From Halogeometricum pallidum JCM 14848 (GTDB taxonomy: Archaea > Halobacteriota > Halobacteria > Halobacteriales > Haloferacaceae), in assembly GCF_000337095.1 (NCBI RefSeq), contig NZ_AOIV01000042.1:1-64000 (forward strand): DNA of 64,000 nt, read 5' to 3'. The translations under genes and the position numbers were made by a program. A model generated the notes under the pieces. It searched no databases. It saw only the letters and a list, made by a program, of their open reading frames with translations, and was not told where the DNA came from. This document shows positions 55,435 to 64,000 of the stretch, piece by piece; the stretch's first letter is position 1, and each line of letters opens with the position of its first letter.

Positions 55435-55914
55435 ATGAAACATCTCCCGAAGCATCTCCAACCGCGGTGGCGCTATCTCGCCGTCGAGGTGGAGTCACAC
55501 CCCGACGCCCGCATCGACAGGGGCGACTTCCAGCGCGAACTGTGGTACGCCGCGCAGAACCTCTACGGCGACGCCGGGAGCGCCGCGTCCGACCTAACCG
55601 TACTCTCGTTCGCGTTCGCGGACGGCGACGGGGAGACGGTGGTCCGGGCGTATCGCGGGCGGGAGGGACGGGCCCGAGCGGCGCTGGCCTGCATCTCCGA
55701 GGTGAACGGTTCGCCCGTCGGCGTACGAGTCGCCGGCGTCTCCGGGACGGTGCGTGCCTGTGAAGAAAGGTATTTAGGACGCCGGGCCGGAAACTCAGGA
55801 CAGAGAGACGTCGCGTTCGAGAACGAGTCGCGGTCCGCCGTCGTCCGTGGTTCACGGGTCGACGTTCGCGGGGCGGGCGGCTTCGTCGGCGCGACGCAAC
55901 TCGATTTCGAGTGA
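55435..55914 (+). CDS. rnp2: Ribonuclease P protein component 2 (Pop5)
   Basis: The 159-aa protein begins MKHLPKHLQPRWRYLAVEVESHP and contains DFQRELWYAAQNLYGDAGSA and FADGDGETVVRAYRG, matching archaeal Rnp2/Pop5. It pairs with Rnp3 in RNase P. The ATG at 55435 follows the methyltransferase stop by one base; psmA starts 6 bp after its stop. Confidence 0.9.
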   Translation: MKHLPKHLQPRWRYLAVEVESHPDARIDRGDFQRELWYAAQNLYGDAGSAASDLTVLSFAFADGDGETVVRAYRGREGRARAALACISEVNGSPVGVRVAGVSGTVRACEERYLGRRAGNSGQRDVAFENESRSAVVRGSRVDVRGAGGFVGATQLDFE

Positions 55915-55920
55915 TAACTT

Positions 55921-56703
55921 ATGCAGGGACAAGCCCAACAACAGGCATACGACCGCGGGATCACCATCTTCTCGCCCGACGGTCGTCTCTACCAAGTAGA
56001 GTACGCGCGTGAAGCAGTCAAACGAGGCACGGCGAGCATCGGCGTCCGCACCTCCGAGGGCGTCGTCCTCGCCGCCGACAAGCGTTCGCGCTCGCCGCTC
56101 ATGGAACCGACGAGCGTCGAGAAAATCCACAAAGCCGACGAGCATATCGGCATCGCCTCGGCCGGCCACGTCGCCGACGCGCGCCAGCTCATCGATTTCG
56201 CCCGGCGGCAGGCGCAGGTCAACCGCCTCCGCTACGGCGAACCCATCGGCATCGAGACGCTGACGAAGGAGGTCACGGACCACATCCAGCAGTACACGCA
56301 GGTCGGCGGCGCCCGCCCGTTCGGAGTCGCCCTCCTCATCGGCGGCATCGAGAACGGCACGCCGCGCCTGTACGAGACGGACCCGTCGGGGACGCCGTAC
56401 GAGTGGAAGGCCGTCTCCATCGGCGCCGACCGCGGGGACCTTCAGGACTACCTCGAAGAGAACTACCGCGAGGACCTCACGCTCGACGAGGGCATCGGCC
56501 TCGCCCTCCGCGCCATCGCCTCGACGAACGACGACGAACTCGACGCCGGCGGCGTCGACGTGGGTACGGTCTCCGGGGAGACGGAGACGTTCGTCGAACT
56601 GGAGAACGACGAGATAGCCGACTACATCGCCGACAACGACCTCGAACCCAGCGAGGACGACGAGGACGAAGACGAGGGCGACGGCGACGAGACGGCCGAA
56701 TAA
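55921..56703 (+). CDS. psmA: Proteasome alpha subunit
   Basis: The 260-aa protein starts MQGQAQQQAYDRGITIFSPD and has the alpha-subunit N-terminal helix YQVEYAREAVKRGT. An acidic C-terminal tail (EDDEDEDEGDGDE) follows and is typical of haloarchaeal PsmA. It forms the outer rings of the 20S proteasome, gating entry. It is the last gene of the RNase P cluster here. Confidence 0.95.
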   Translation: MQGQAQQQAYDRGITIFSPDGRLYQVEYAREAVKRGTASIGVRTSEGVVLAADKRSRSPLMEPTSVEKIHKADEHIGIASAGHVADARQLIDFARRQAQVNRLRYGEPIGIETLTKEVTDHIQQYTQVGGARPFGVALLIGGIENGTPRLYETDPSGTPYEWKAVSIGADRGDLQDYLEENYREDLTLDEGIGLALRAIASTNDDELDAGGVDVGTVSGETETFVELENDEIADYIADNDLEPSEDDEDEDEGDGDETAE

Positions 56704-56852
56704 GGTAGCGCGACCGGAAGCGACCGCCCCGCATCCCACGGTTCGAATCTTCTCGCTTTTCCCCGACGCCGTCAGGTCCTCCCGCCGCTCTCTGTATCGT
56801 TTCCGGGCGAGCGATGCAACTCCGGGTCAGTAAAAGACGGCGAGAACGCGCC

Positions 56853-57206
56853 TCAGTAGTCTTCGTACGCGAGGTTCATCAGCCACTGCGAGAACGCGTT
56901 GCTGTTGGGGTTGACCTCCTCCTCGCCGATGAACGGCGACAGCATGTCGCCCGCCATCAGCATCGCGAACTCGAGGTCCCGGGCGGTGGGTTCGAGGTAG
57001 TAGGTGTTGTGCCCGTTGTACACCGTCTCCTCGCGTTCGATGAGGTCGAGTTCGAACAGACGCTCGGCGATTCGGCTCCCCTTCCGGGAGGTGATGTCCA
57101 GTTCCTTCCAGAAGTCGCTCTGATGGATGCCGCCGCTCTCCCGGATGAGTTCGAGTCCCGCGCGTTCGTCCTCCGAGAGGTCGGCCTCGGCCTCGCCTAC
57201 GCTCAT
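56853..57206 (-). CDS. Winged-helix regulator
   Basis: The 117-aa protein has a wHTH at residues 8-60: LSEDERAGLELIRESGGIHQSDFWKELDITSRKGSRIAERLFELDLIERE. A C-terminal helical part ends SQWLMNLAYEDY. The helix-turn-helix pattern matches MarR/Lrp-like archaeal regulators. It is a single-domain protein with no ligand-binding domain. The ATG at 57206 is chosen over the longer frame. Targets are unknown. Confidence 0.78.
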   Translation of the reverse strand: MSVGEAEADLSEDERAGLELIRESGGIHQSDFWKELDITSRKGSRIAERLFELDLIEREETVYNGHNTYYLEPTARDLEFAMLMAGDMLSPFIGEEEVNPNSNAFSQWLMNLAYEDY

Positions 57207-57231
57207 GTACGTTGGGTCGCCCGCGTCCCGT

Positions 57232-57978
57232 TTAAACCTGACTTTCGACCCGCTCGTACGCCGTCTCGCAGGGCGGCCCGGGGGCGAAGGCGTACTCGGC
57301 GCCGCCGTCGGCCCACAGGGTGACGAGCGACGACGAGCGAGTGCCGTAGCGACCCTCGGGGTCGTGGACGCAGACGCCGTACTCGTGGTCGCGCAGCACC
57401 GACGCCGCCCGGTCGCGCCACTCCTCGGGCGACTCCGCGCGCGGCTCGAGGGCCTCGCGGACGCGCCGGGCGTTGTCGGCCTGCTCCCGACCGACCTCGG
57501 GTCGCTCTGTCGGTTCGAAGACGTCGCCGTCGTACCCGACGTTGACGACGACGTGGACGCCCGGGTCGAGCGACGTCGTCCGCAGGGCCCCGTCCCACTC
57601 GAAGACGAAGGCGTCGTCGGCGTCGGCGACGACGAGGTTGAACCCATCGTAGACGTCCGCCTCCACCGCCGATTCGACCATTTCGCGGGCGGCGGCGGCG
57701 CTCTCGGCGCGGAGGGCGTCGACGACGAGTTGCCCCCGGGAGCGTTCGCCGCCGCCCTCGACGTCGACCCAGCGGTTGGTGATGCCGACGAAAACGCCGC
57801 GGTCGTTGTAGCCGACCCACGTCCCGCCGGCGTCGCTGTCGCGCGGGGCGACGAACGCCGGGTCGCCGTCGACGACGCCCGGCGGTTCGGAGGGTCGGTC
57901 CAGCGCCTCGTCGCGGTTGGCCGCGACGACGACGGGCGCCGCGTCGAACGCCTGCCACGCGATGGTCAGGGTGCACAC
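57232..57978 (-). CDS. NRDE-family protein (TANGO2 type)
   Basis: The 248-aa protein starts MCTLTIAWQAFDAAPVVVAA and has the family tetrad NRDE near residues 21-24, then GGTWVGYNDRGVFVGITN. The N-terminal Cys could become a catalytic nucleophile, as in Ntn-type folds. Function is uncertain in archaea; TANGO2 homologues have been linked to heme handling. It is 25 bp upstream of the wHTH gene on the same strand. Confidence 0.85.
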   Translation of the reverse strand: MCTLTIAWQAFDAAPVVVAANRDEALDRPSEPPGVVDGDPAFVAPRDSDAGGTWVGYNDRGVFVGITNRWVDVEGGGERSRGQLVVDALRAESAAAAREMVESAVEADVYDGFNLVVADADDAFVFEWDGALRTTSLDPGVHVVVNVGYDGDVFEPTERPEVGREQADNARRVREALEPRAESPEEWRDRAASVLRDHEYGVCVHDPEGRYGTRSSSLVTLWADGGAEYAFAPGPPCETAYERVESQV

Positions 57979-58184
57979 GACTCTCGTCTAGGGGCGGCGG
58001 CGAGAAAACGGTTCGGCGCTCATACTGTTTTGCCGGGAGAACGACCGTTTGGTGGGTTGCAGTGAACACGTTGGAAGCTCCCTTCCAATCCCACCCGCGG
58101 CGGTCGGTCGATTCGCTACCGCGTGTCCGAGCGTTGTCGTCGATACGACGAGTCTCAGCGGTTTGGCGGCCGAGCGTTCAACGT

Positions 58185-60674
58185 CTACTCCTCGAACCGC
58201 TCGGGGTTCCGCGTCGCCAGCGCCACGTTCACGGCGGTGACGTTCTCCGGCACGTCGTGGACGCGGACGATGTCGGCGCCGCGGTCCGCGGCGACGGCCG
58301 ACGCCGCGGCGGTGGCGACGGGGTTGTCGCCCGCCTCCGCGTCCACGAGTTCGAACATCGACTTGTGCGAGTGGCCGAACAGGAGCGGACAGCCCAGTGC
58401 GTCGAACTCGCCCAACCGATCGAGTATCTCGAAGTTCTCCGCCTTCGATTTGCCGAAGCCGATTCCGGGGTCGACGATAACGTTTTCGCGCGGGACGCCC
58501 GCCTTCTCGGCCAGGAGGATGCGCTCTCCGAGTTCGTCTATCACGTCGTCGACCACGTCGTCGTAGTCGACGTCCTTTCCGGGCACGACGGGGGCGTCGA
58601 TGCTGTGCATCACGATGACGGGCACGTCGCGTTCGGCGGCGAGAAATCGCATCTGCGGGTCTTCGAGGCCGGTCACGTCGTTGAGCACGTCCGCGCCCGC
58701 GTCGAGGGCCGCCTCGCCGACGGCCGCCTTCCGCGTGTCCACGGAGAGGAGCGCGTCCACGTCGGCCAACGCCTCGATGACGGGGACGATGCGGCGAATC
58801 TCCTCGTCGACGGGCACCGCCTCCGCCCCGGGCCGGGTGGACTCCCCGCCCACGTCGATGATGTCCGCCCCCGCCTCGACCATCGCCTCGGCGCGTTCGA
58901 GGGCGGCGGTCGTGTCGTAGAACTCGCCGCCGTCGTGGAAGCTGTCCGGCGTGACGTTCAGGATGCCCATCACCGCCGTGCCGTCCGCCCACGGGTAGCC
59001 GTCCGCGCCGTCGCTCTCCGTCTCGAAGTCGAGTCCGACCCGCTCTCGCACGTCCGCGGCGACGCCGGCCAACCCGTACGGCGCGTCGGCGAGTCGCTCG
59101 GTCAGCCGTTCGAACTCCGGAAGCGTCCCCGCCAGCACCGCCTCGGCGAGTTCGCCGTCCCCGGGGTCGGCCGAGGTGACGCAGTCGCCGCCGGCTTCGA
59201 GCATCGCCGTCTTCACCGCGCGCGCCTGTCGGCGCTGGAGAGGGAGAGTGACGGCGCGGTGGATAGCGTCGTCGCGCGTCTCGGCGGCCGTCGCGGCGTC
59301 GACGTGCGCGCGTTCCAGCAGGCGGTCCGCGTCCGACCGGTCGCGGACGGTCCTCGGCGTGACGACGCGCGTCCACGTCGCGCGCGCCTCGGCGACGAGG
59401 AACAGCGACCCGAGGGCGAGCACGCAGTCGCCAGCGTCGGCGCGTTCGCGGGCCGACGCGAGCGCGGAGGCCACGTCGTCGCCGACGGTCACCTCCCCGA
59501 CGCCGGCGTCCTCGAACACGCGGGCGAGCACCTCGGGGTCCTCCGAGCGGGGGTTGTTCGGCCGGCAGGTGACGACGGAGTCGGGATCGGGGAGGGCGTC
59601 CACCATCTCGCGGTGGTCCTTGTCGTGCATCGCGCCGAAGACGAGATGCAGGTCCTCGACGTCGAAGTCCTCGAGGACGGTGGCGACGGACTCGCAGGCG
59701 CCGGGGTTGTGCGCGCCGTCGAGGACGACGTAGGGGTCCGTCTCCATCACCTCGAAGCGGCCGGGCCAGTGGGCGGTCCGCAGGCCGCGTTCGAGCGTCG
59801 CGGCGTCGAGTTCGGTTCCGACTCCGAGTTCGTCGGCGATCTGTCGGGCGAGGACGCAGGCGATGCCGGCGTTCTCCGCCTGGTAGGCGCCGAGCAGCGG
59901 CACCCGTCCGTCGACGCGCCAGCCGTCGCCGACGACGCTGACCGCGGACTCCTGGTGGTTCACGCGGCCCTCCGAGCGGACGGTCACGTCCGCGTCGTTC
60001 GGCGTCGCCCCGCCCGTCCCCGCCGCGCCGACGGTGACGACGCTTCCGACTTGCTCGCGGATGGTCGAGAGCGCCGCCCCCGTCGCGCCCGTCACGAGCG
60101 GCCGGTTCGCGGGGGCGACGGCGGCCTTCTTCTCGGCTATCTCCTCGACGGTGTCGCCGAGGACGGCAGTGTGTTCGAGCGAGACGTTCGTCACCGCGGC
60201 GGCGACGGGGTCGACGACGCTCGTCGCGTCGAGTTTTCCGCCCATGCCGACTTCGAGCACGGCCACGTCCACGTTCGCCTCCGCGAAGTACCACACCGAC
60301 AGCGCCGTCATCACCTCGAAGAACGTGAGCGGGTCGCCGTCGGCGGCCCGTCCGACCAGCCACGGCTTCGCGCGTTCGACGAACTCGCACACCGACGCCT
60401 CGGGAATCTTCCGTCCGTCGACCCAGATTCGCTCGCGGAGCGTCTCGAAGTGCGGCGACGTGTAGAGGCCCGCGCTCAGTCCGGCCTCCCGGAGGACCGA
60501 CTCGGTCATCCGGGCCGTGCTCCCCTTGCCGTTCGACCCCGCCACCTGCACGAACGTCACGTCCTCGTGGGGGTCGTCGAACTCGGCCAGGAGCGCCCGA
60601 ACCGACGCCGTCCCCGGTTTGACCTGGAACCGGCGGAGGTCGAAGAGGAAGCGTACCGCCTCGTGGTACTGCAT
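58185..60674 (-). CDS. folCP: FolC-FolP fusion: folylpolyglutamate synthase and dihydropteroate synthase
   Basis: The 829-aa protein joins a FolC domain (P-loop AGSNGKGST near 45-53, PYVVLDGAHNPGA later) to a C-terminal DHPS domain beginning near residue 565 (GILNVTPDSFHDGG), with DIIDVGGESTRPGA and GHSHKSMFE. It makes dihydropteroate and adds glutamate in folate synthesis. The fusion is established in Haloferax volcanii. Domain order is FolC then FolP. It starts at ATG 60674. Confidence 0.95.
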   Translation of the reverse strand: MQYHEAVRFLFDLRRFQVKPGTASVRALLAEFDDPHEDVTFVQVAGSNGKGSTARMTESVLREAGLSAGLYTSPHFETLRERIWVDGRKIPEASVCEFVERAKPWLVGRAADGDPLTFFEVMTALSVWYFAEANVDVAVLEVGMGGKLDATSVVDPVAAAVTNVSLEHTAVLGDTVEEIAEKKAAVAPANRPLVTGATGAALSTIREQVGSVVTVGAAGTGGATPNDADVTVRSEGRVNHQESAVSVVGDGWRVDGRVPLLGAYQAENAGIACVLARQIADELGVGTELDAATLERGLRTAHWPGRFEVMETDPYVVLDGAHNPGACESVATVLEDFDVEDLHLVFGAMHDKDHREMVDALPDPDSVVTCRPNNPRSEDPEVLARVFEDAGVGEVTVGDDVASALASARERADAGDCVLALGSLFLVAEARATWTRVVTPRTVRDRSDADRLLERAHVDAATAAETRDDAIHRAVTLPLQRRQARAVKTAMLEAGGDCVTSADPGDGELAEAVLAGTLPEFERLTERLADAPYGLAGVAADVRERVGLDFETESDGADGYPWADGTAVMGILNVTPDSFHDGGEFYDTTAALERAEAMVEAGADIIDVGGESTRPGAEAVPVDEEIRRIVPVIEALADVDALLSVDTRKAAVGEAALDAGADVLNDVTGLEDPQMRFLAAERDVPVIVMHSIDAPVVPGKDVDYDDVVDDVIDELGERILLAEKAGVPRENVIVDPGIGFGKSKAENFEILDRLGEFDALGCPLLFGHSHKSMFELVDAEAGDNPVATAAASAVAADRGADIVRVHDVPENVTAVNVALATRNPERFEE

Positions 60675-60741
60675 ACGCGAAGGTCACGAGCGTCGCGCTT
60701 AGGAGTGTCGAACCGGCTCACTTCTGCGGGAAACTTCGGAC

Positions 60742-60754
60742 GGATATTAATTAC
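60742..60754 (+). promoter_or_regulatory. TATA box of the uspA-like gene
   Basis: GATATTAATTA centred near 60749 is about 28 bp before the ATG at 60778, a leaderless arrangement. Confidence 0.55.
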
Positions 60755-60777
60755 CGAGGGTGACTAAGTGCCGGTCG

Positions 60778-61215
60778 ATGTACGACTCGATTCTGGTTCC
60801 GACGGACGGCAGCGAGGGGACGGCGACGGCGCTCGAACACGCGCTCGAAGTCGCTTCCCTCTCGGGAGCGACAGTTCGCGCCCTCTCGGTGGTCGACCGA
60901 CGCCTCTACCTCGCGGCGAGCGACGACCAGAAGGACGAACTGCAGGAGTCGCTGCACGAGGACGCCGTCGCCGCCGTCGACGACGTGGCCGAGACGGCCC
61001 GCGAGGCGGACGTGGAGTGCACCACCGCCGTCCGCGACGGCGTCCCCTACAAATGCATCCTCGACTACGCCGAGGAGGCGGACGTCGACCTCGTGGTGAT
61101 GGGGACGCACGGGCGCACCGGACGCGACAAACTGGCGAGTCTGGGGAGCGTCACCGAACGCGTCGTCGAGAACACCGACCGACCCATCCTCGTGGTGAGC
61201 ATCGGGGAGAAGTAA
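60778..61215 (+). CDS. Universal stress protein, UspA family
   Basis: The 145-aa single-domain Usp begins MYDSILVPTDGSEGTATALE and ends DLVVMGTHGRTGRDKLASLGSVTERVVENTDRPILVV, with the ATP-binding G-2x-G-9x-G(S/T) pattern. It has a strong promoter and is probably a soluble dimer. The ATG at 60778 follows a clear TATA box; an upstream ATG is rejected. Confidence 0.9.
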   Translation: MYDSILVPTDGSEGTATALEHALEVASLSGATVRALSVVDRRLYLAASDDQKDELQESLHEDAVAAVDDVAETAREADVECTTAVRDGVPYKCILDYAEEADVDLVVMGTHGRTGRDKLASLGSVTERVVENTDRPILVVSIGEK

Positions 61216-61338
61216 CTCGGAAGGCACGCCGCCGAAACACGCGTCGCCGCCTCGAACCGCGGTTCAGCGGTGTCTGAGAGCGTGCGAGACGGCCGCCCGA
61301 GTGCGGTTCGGGGCGCTTCGACTCGCCGACGTTCGCCC

Positions 61339-62916
61339 CTAGTCGTGACGGAACGTCCGCCGACCGGTGAAAACCATCGCGACGCCGCGTTCGTCACAGG
61401 CGGCGATGACGTCCTCGTCGTTCACCGAGCCGCCGGGTTGGATGACGGCCTCGACGCCCGCGTCGGCGGCCTCCTCGATGCCGTCCGGGAACGGGAAGAA
61501 CGCGTCGGAGGCCATCACGGTCCCCTCGGGGCCCTTGCCCTCGGCGTGCTCCTCGGCCTTCATCGCGGCGAGGCGGACGGCGTCGACGCGGGAGACCTGT
61601 CCCATGCCGACGCCCACGGTTTCGGTGCCGTCGGCGAGCAGGATGCCGTTGGACTTCACGTGCTTGAGCACCTTCCACGCGAACAGCATCGTCTCCAGTT
61701 GCTCGTCGGTGGGTTCGGTCTCGGTGACGACCTCCAAATCGTCCTCCGTCGGCGCCCACAGGTCGCGCTCCTGCACGAGTCGGCCGCCGACGAGCGGTTT
61801 CTCGGTCAGGCGGTCCGTGCGCTCGCCGAGTTCGCCCACGTCCAAGACGCGGAGGTTCTGCTTCTCGGTCAGCACGTCGAGGGCGGCGTCGGTGTAGCCG
61901 GGGGCGACGACGACTTCCTTGAACGAGTCGACGACGAGTTCGGCTGTCTCCGCGTCGCACTCGCGGTTGAGGGCGACGATGCCGCCGAAGGCGCTCATCG
62001 CGTCCGTCGAGAGGGCGTCGGCGTACGCCTCGGCCAGCGAGTCCGCGGTGGCGCACCCGGCCGGATTGGCGTGCTTGATGACCGCCGCGGCGGGTTCTTC
62101 GAACTCCTTTATCAGATTGAGGGCGCCGTCGGCGTCGTTGTAGTTGTTGTACGACAGCGTCTTCGCGCCCTCGTTCAGTTGGTCGGCGCGGACGACGGAG
62201 GCCTCCTCGCAGGCGTCGTCGGCGTAGACGGCGGCGTCCTGATGGGGGTTCTCCCCGTAGCGGAGTTCGGCCGCCTTGTCGTCGGAGACGAGTCGACGCT
62301 CGGGGAAGTCGCCGCCGCGGTCGCCGTCGACGGTCACCGTCCCGTCCTCGACGCCGACGCGCCCCTCGGCGAACCAGCGGACCGCACGCGGGTACGCCGT
62401 GAACTCGCCCTCGCGAAGAACGCGCTCTTTGAGCGAGTTCTCGTCGTCGTCCTCGTAGACGGGGACGGCCTCCTGCGTGACGATGGGGCCGGCGTCGACC
62501 TCCTCGGTGACGACGTGGACCGTACAGCCGGTGGTGCGGACGCCGGCGTCGAGCACCTGCTCGTGGGCGTCCATGCCGGGGAAGGAGGGGAGCAGGGAGG
62601 GGTGGACGTTGAGCGTCGTCGGCGTGCGCTCGACGAACTCCTCGGTGAGGATGCGCATGTAGCCGTCGAGGCAGACGAGGTCGAAGTCGTACCCCGAGAG
62701 ACACTCGACGATGCGGCGCTCGTGGGACTCGCGGGACTCCTCGGCGTCGCGTTCGACGACTTCCGTCGGGATACCCCGCTCGGAGGCGGCGTCGAGGACG
62801 GGCGCGCCCTCCTCGTTCGCGAGGACGACGGCGAGTTCCGCCCCGCCGGGCGCTCGGTCGTCGATGTGCAGGAGGTTCCGCCCGCGGTTGCTCGCCAGAC
62901 CGGCGATCTTGGTCAT
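61339..62916 (-). CDS. purNH: PurN-PurH fusion: GAR and AICAR formyltransferases
   Basis: The 525-aa protein has an N-terminal GAR formyltransferase (MTKIAGLASNRGRNL..., with NVHPSLLPSFPG and the catalytic-site loop). The C-terminal AICAR formyltransferase domain begins near residue 210 (ELRYGENPHQDAAVY, with SYNNYNDADGALNLI). The IMP cyclohydrolase domain of bacterial PurH is absent, consistent with archaeal PurO taking that step. Both formyl transfers of purine synthesis are thus in one chain. It diverges from purB. Confidence 0.92.
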   Translation of the reverse strand: MTKIAGLASNRGRNLLHIDDRAPGGAELAVVLANEEGAPVLDAASERGIPTEVVERDAEESRESHERRIVECLSGYDFDLVCLDGYMRILTEEFVERTPTTLNVHPSLLPSFPGMDAHEQVLDAGVRTTGCTVHVVTEEVDAGPIVTQEAVPVYEDDDENSLKERVLREGEFTAYPRAVRWFAEGRVGVEDGTVTVDGDRGGDFPERRLVSDDKAAELRYGENPHQDAAVYADDACEEASVVRADQLNEGAKTLSYNNYNDADGALNLIKEFEEPAAAVIKHANPAGCATADSLAEAYADALSTDAMSAFGGIVALNRECDAETAELVVDSFKEVVVAPGYTDAALDVLTEKQNLRVLDVGELGERTDRLTEKPLVGGRLVQERDLWAPTEDDLEVVTETEPTDEQLETMLFAWKVLKHVKSNGILLADGTETVGVGMGQVSRVDAVRLAAMKAEEHAEGKGPEGTVMASDAFFPFPDGIEEAADAGVEAVIQPGGSVNDEDVIAACDERGVAMVFTGRRTFRHD

Positions 62917-63084
62917 GTGAGAGGTGCCTCGCGCCGGGAGAAAAACAGTTGCGGTCTTCAGCGCCGAAGTGTACACGTTCGAGCATACAAAGAGCGCTGT
63001 GAGCGCGCGGAGGCCGGTAATGTATGCACGAGAGTGGGATAGTCCATCGACACGCTTTTGCGTCGCCCGGAGGCATCCTCGCGC

Positions 63085-64000
63085 ATGGACGACCTCTCCC
63101 GCTCGGACCCGCTCGCCGCCGTGTCGCCGCTCGACGGCCGGTACGCCGGTCGAACCGAACCGCTCGTTCCGTACGCCAGCGAGGCGGCTCTCATGCGCGC
63201 CCGCGTCCGCGTCGAGGCCGAGTACCTGCTGGCGCTCTCGGACCTCGACGCGACGCCGCTGTCGCTCTCGCAGTCCGAACGGGAGACGGTTCGGGCGCTC
63301 TACGAGGAGTTCGACGGCGAGGACGCCCGCCTCGTGAAGCGCCTCGAAACCGAGGGCGCCGCGGGCTACGCTGCGACGAATCACGACGTGAAGGCCGTCG
63401 AGTACTTCGTCCGGACGGAGACGGACGACCGCGTCCACCCGTGGATTCACTTCGGACTCACGAGCGAGGACGTGAACAACCTCGCGCAGCGACTGCTCGT
63501 CAAACCGGCCGTCGAAGGGGTGCTCGTCCCGGCCATCGAGGAGATTCGGGACGAACTCGCCGCACTCGCGCGGGAACACCGCGCGACGCCGATGCTCGCG
63601 CGGACGCACGGTCAGCCCGCGACGCCGACGACCTTCGGGAAGGAGATGGCCGTCTACGCCGCGCGCCTCGGGACGCAACTCGGGCGCGTGAAGGAGGCGG
63701 TCGAGGGTCTCTCGGGCAAACTCGCCGGTGCGTCGGGGACCTACGCGGCGCACGTCGCCGCCTACCCCGAGGTGGACTGGCGGGCGTTCTCCCGGGAGTT
63801 CGTCGCCGGTCTCGGCCTCGAACACACCGCGTTGACGACGCAGGTGAACCCCTGCGACGATTTAGCGGCCGTCTTCGACGCCCTCCGCGGCGTCGACAAC
63901 GTCCTCCTCGATTTGGACCGCGACGTGTGGCTGTACGTCTCCCAGCGCTACCTCGGACAGGAGGCCGCCGCGGGCGAGACGGGGTCGTCGACGATGCCGC
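63085..64000 (+). CDS. purB: Adenylosuccinate lyase, N-terminal part
   Basis: The first 305 codons are present and the gene runs off the window. The sequence has DDLSRSDPLAAVSPLDGRYAG, HPWIHFGLTSEDVNN, and LARTHGQPATPTTFGKEM with the catalytic His region. The SS/MP signature loop GSSTMP occurs right at the window edge. It splits SAICAR and adenylosuccinate in purine synthesis, fitting the divergent purNH gene. A promoter probably lies in the 168-bp gap around 62970-63000. Confidence 0.94.
   Translation, partial: MDDLSRSDPLAAVSPLDGRYAGRTEPLVPYASEAALMRARVRVEAEYLLALSDLDATPLSLSQSERETVRALYEEFDGEDARLVKRLETEGAAGYAATNHDVKAVEYFVRTETDDRVHPWIHFGLTSEDVNNLAQRLLVKPAVEGVLVPAIEEIRDELAALAREHRATPMLARTHGQPATPTTFGKEMAVYAARLGTQLGRVKEAVEGLSGKLAGASGTYAAHVAAYPEVDWRAFSREFVAGLGLEHTALTTQVNPCDDLAAVFDALRGVDNVLLDLDRDVWLYVSQRYLGQEAAAGETGSSTMP

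Noticed and set aside
56730-56765. tRNA-like T-loop sequence GGTTCGAATC
   Set aside because: No acceptor or anticodon stem can be built around it; it is isolated in the gap after psmA.

Overview
This window is haloarchaeal chromosome, most likely from the Haloferacales (Haloferax/Halogeometricum/Haloprofundus type). The evidence is very high GC with acidic proteins, Tat lipoproteins, PGF-CTERM surface proteins with archaeosortase A, HalOD1, VNG_1110C and DUF6684-type families, TFB, Alba-free SRP19/Gar1/RNase P genes, FolC-FolP and PurN-PurH fusions, and frequent leaderless starts about 25 bp after a TATA box. The genus cannot be fixed from the sequence alone.

Layout. 1-7.3 kb: end of a flavin oxidoreductase, methylmalonyl-CoA mutase large subunit, an acetate/GPR1-type transporter, acetyl-CoA synthetase and a second acyl-CoA synthetase (carbon and acyl-CoA activation). 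7.3-14.3 kb: GNAT-DUF5816 protein, then a complete Liv/Urt-type ABC importer operon (binding protein, two permeases, two ATPases) ending in a thioredoxin-fold gene. 14.3-18.5 kb: UspA and the cytochrome oxidase cluster (coxA, DUF6684-like and two small membrane proteins). 18.6-26.9 kb: DRG GTPase, MATE exporter, double glyoxalase-fold protein, a large PGF-CTERM surface protein, archaeosortase A, diphthine synthase and a HalOD1 protein.

26.9-36.0 kb is the accessory region. A tyrosine-integrase element of about 8 kb lies between a 14-bp direct repeat; the right copy forms the 3' end of an intact tRNA-Thr(CGU) gene. It carries integrase, a putative replication protein, DNA-binding proteins, a hairpin-rich non-coding segment and a lower-GC cargo module of three unrecognised genes. 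Two 13-bp inverted sites sit just inside the ends, so the circular form would have a nearly symmetrical attP. A lower-GC HEPN-like gene sits just outside the left att site. No capsid, spike or portal gene was recognised, so a plasmid-like integrative element is favoured over a complete virus.

36.1-64 kb returns to core chromosome: Trm5, YqeC/MobA, TFB, cobalamin-type BtuFCD, SRP19-Gar1, presenilin-like protease, PUA and NYN proteins, a six-gene lysine (DAP) operon, the RNase P/proteasome cluster (rnp3, methyltransferase, rnp2, psmA), NRDE protein, FolC-FolP fusion, UspA, PurN-PurH fusion and the start of purB.
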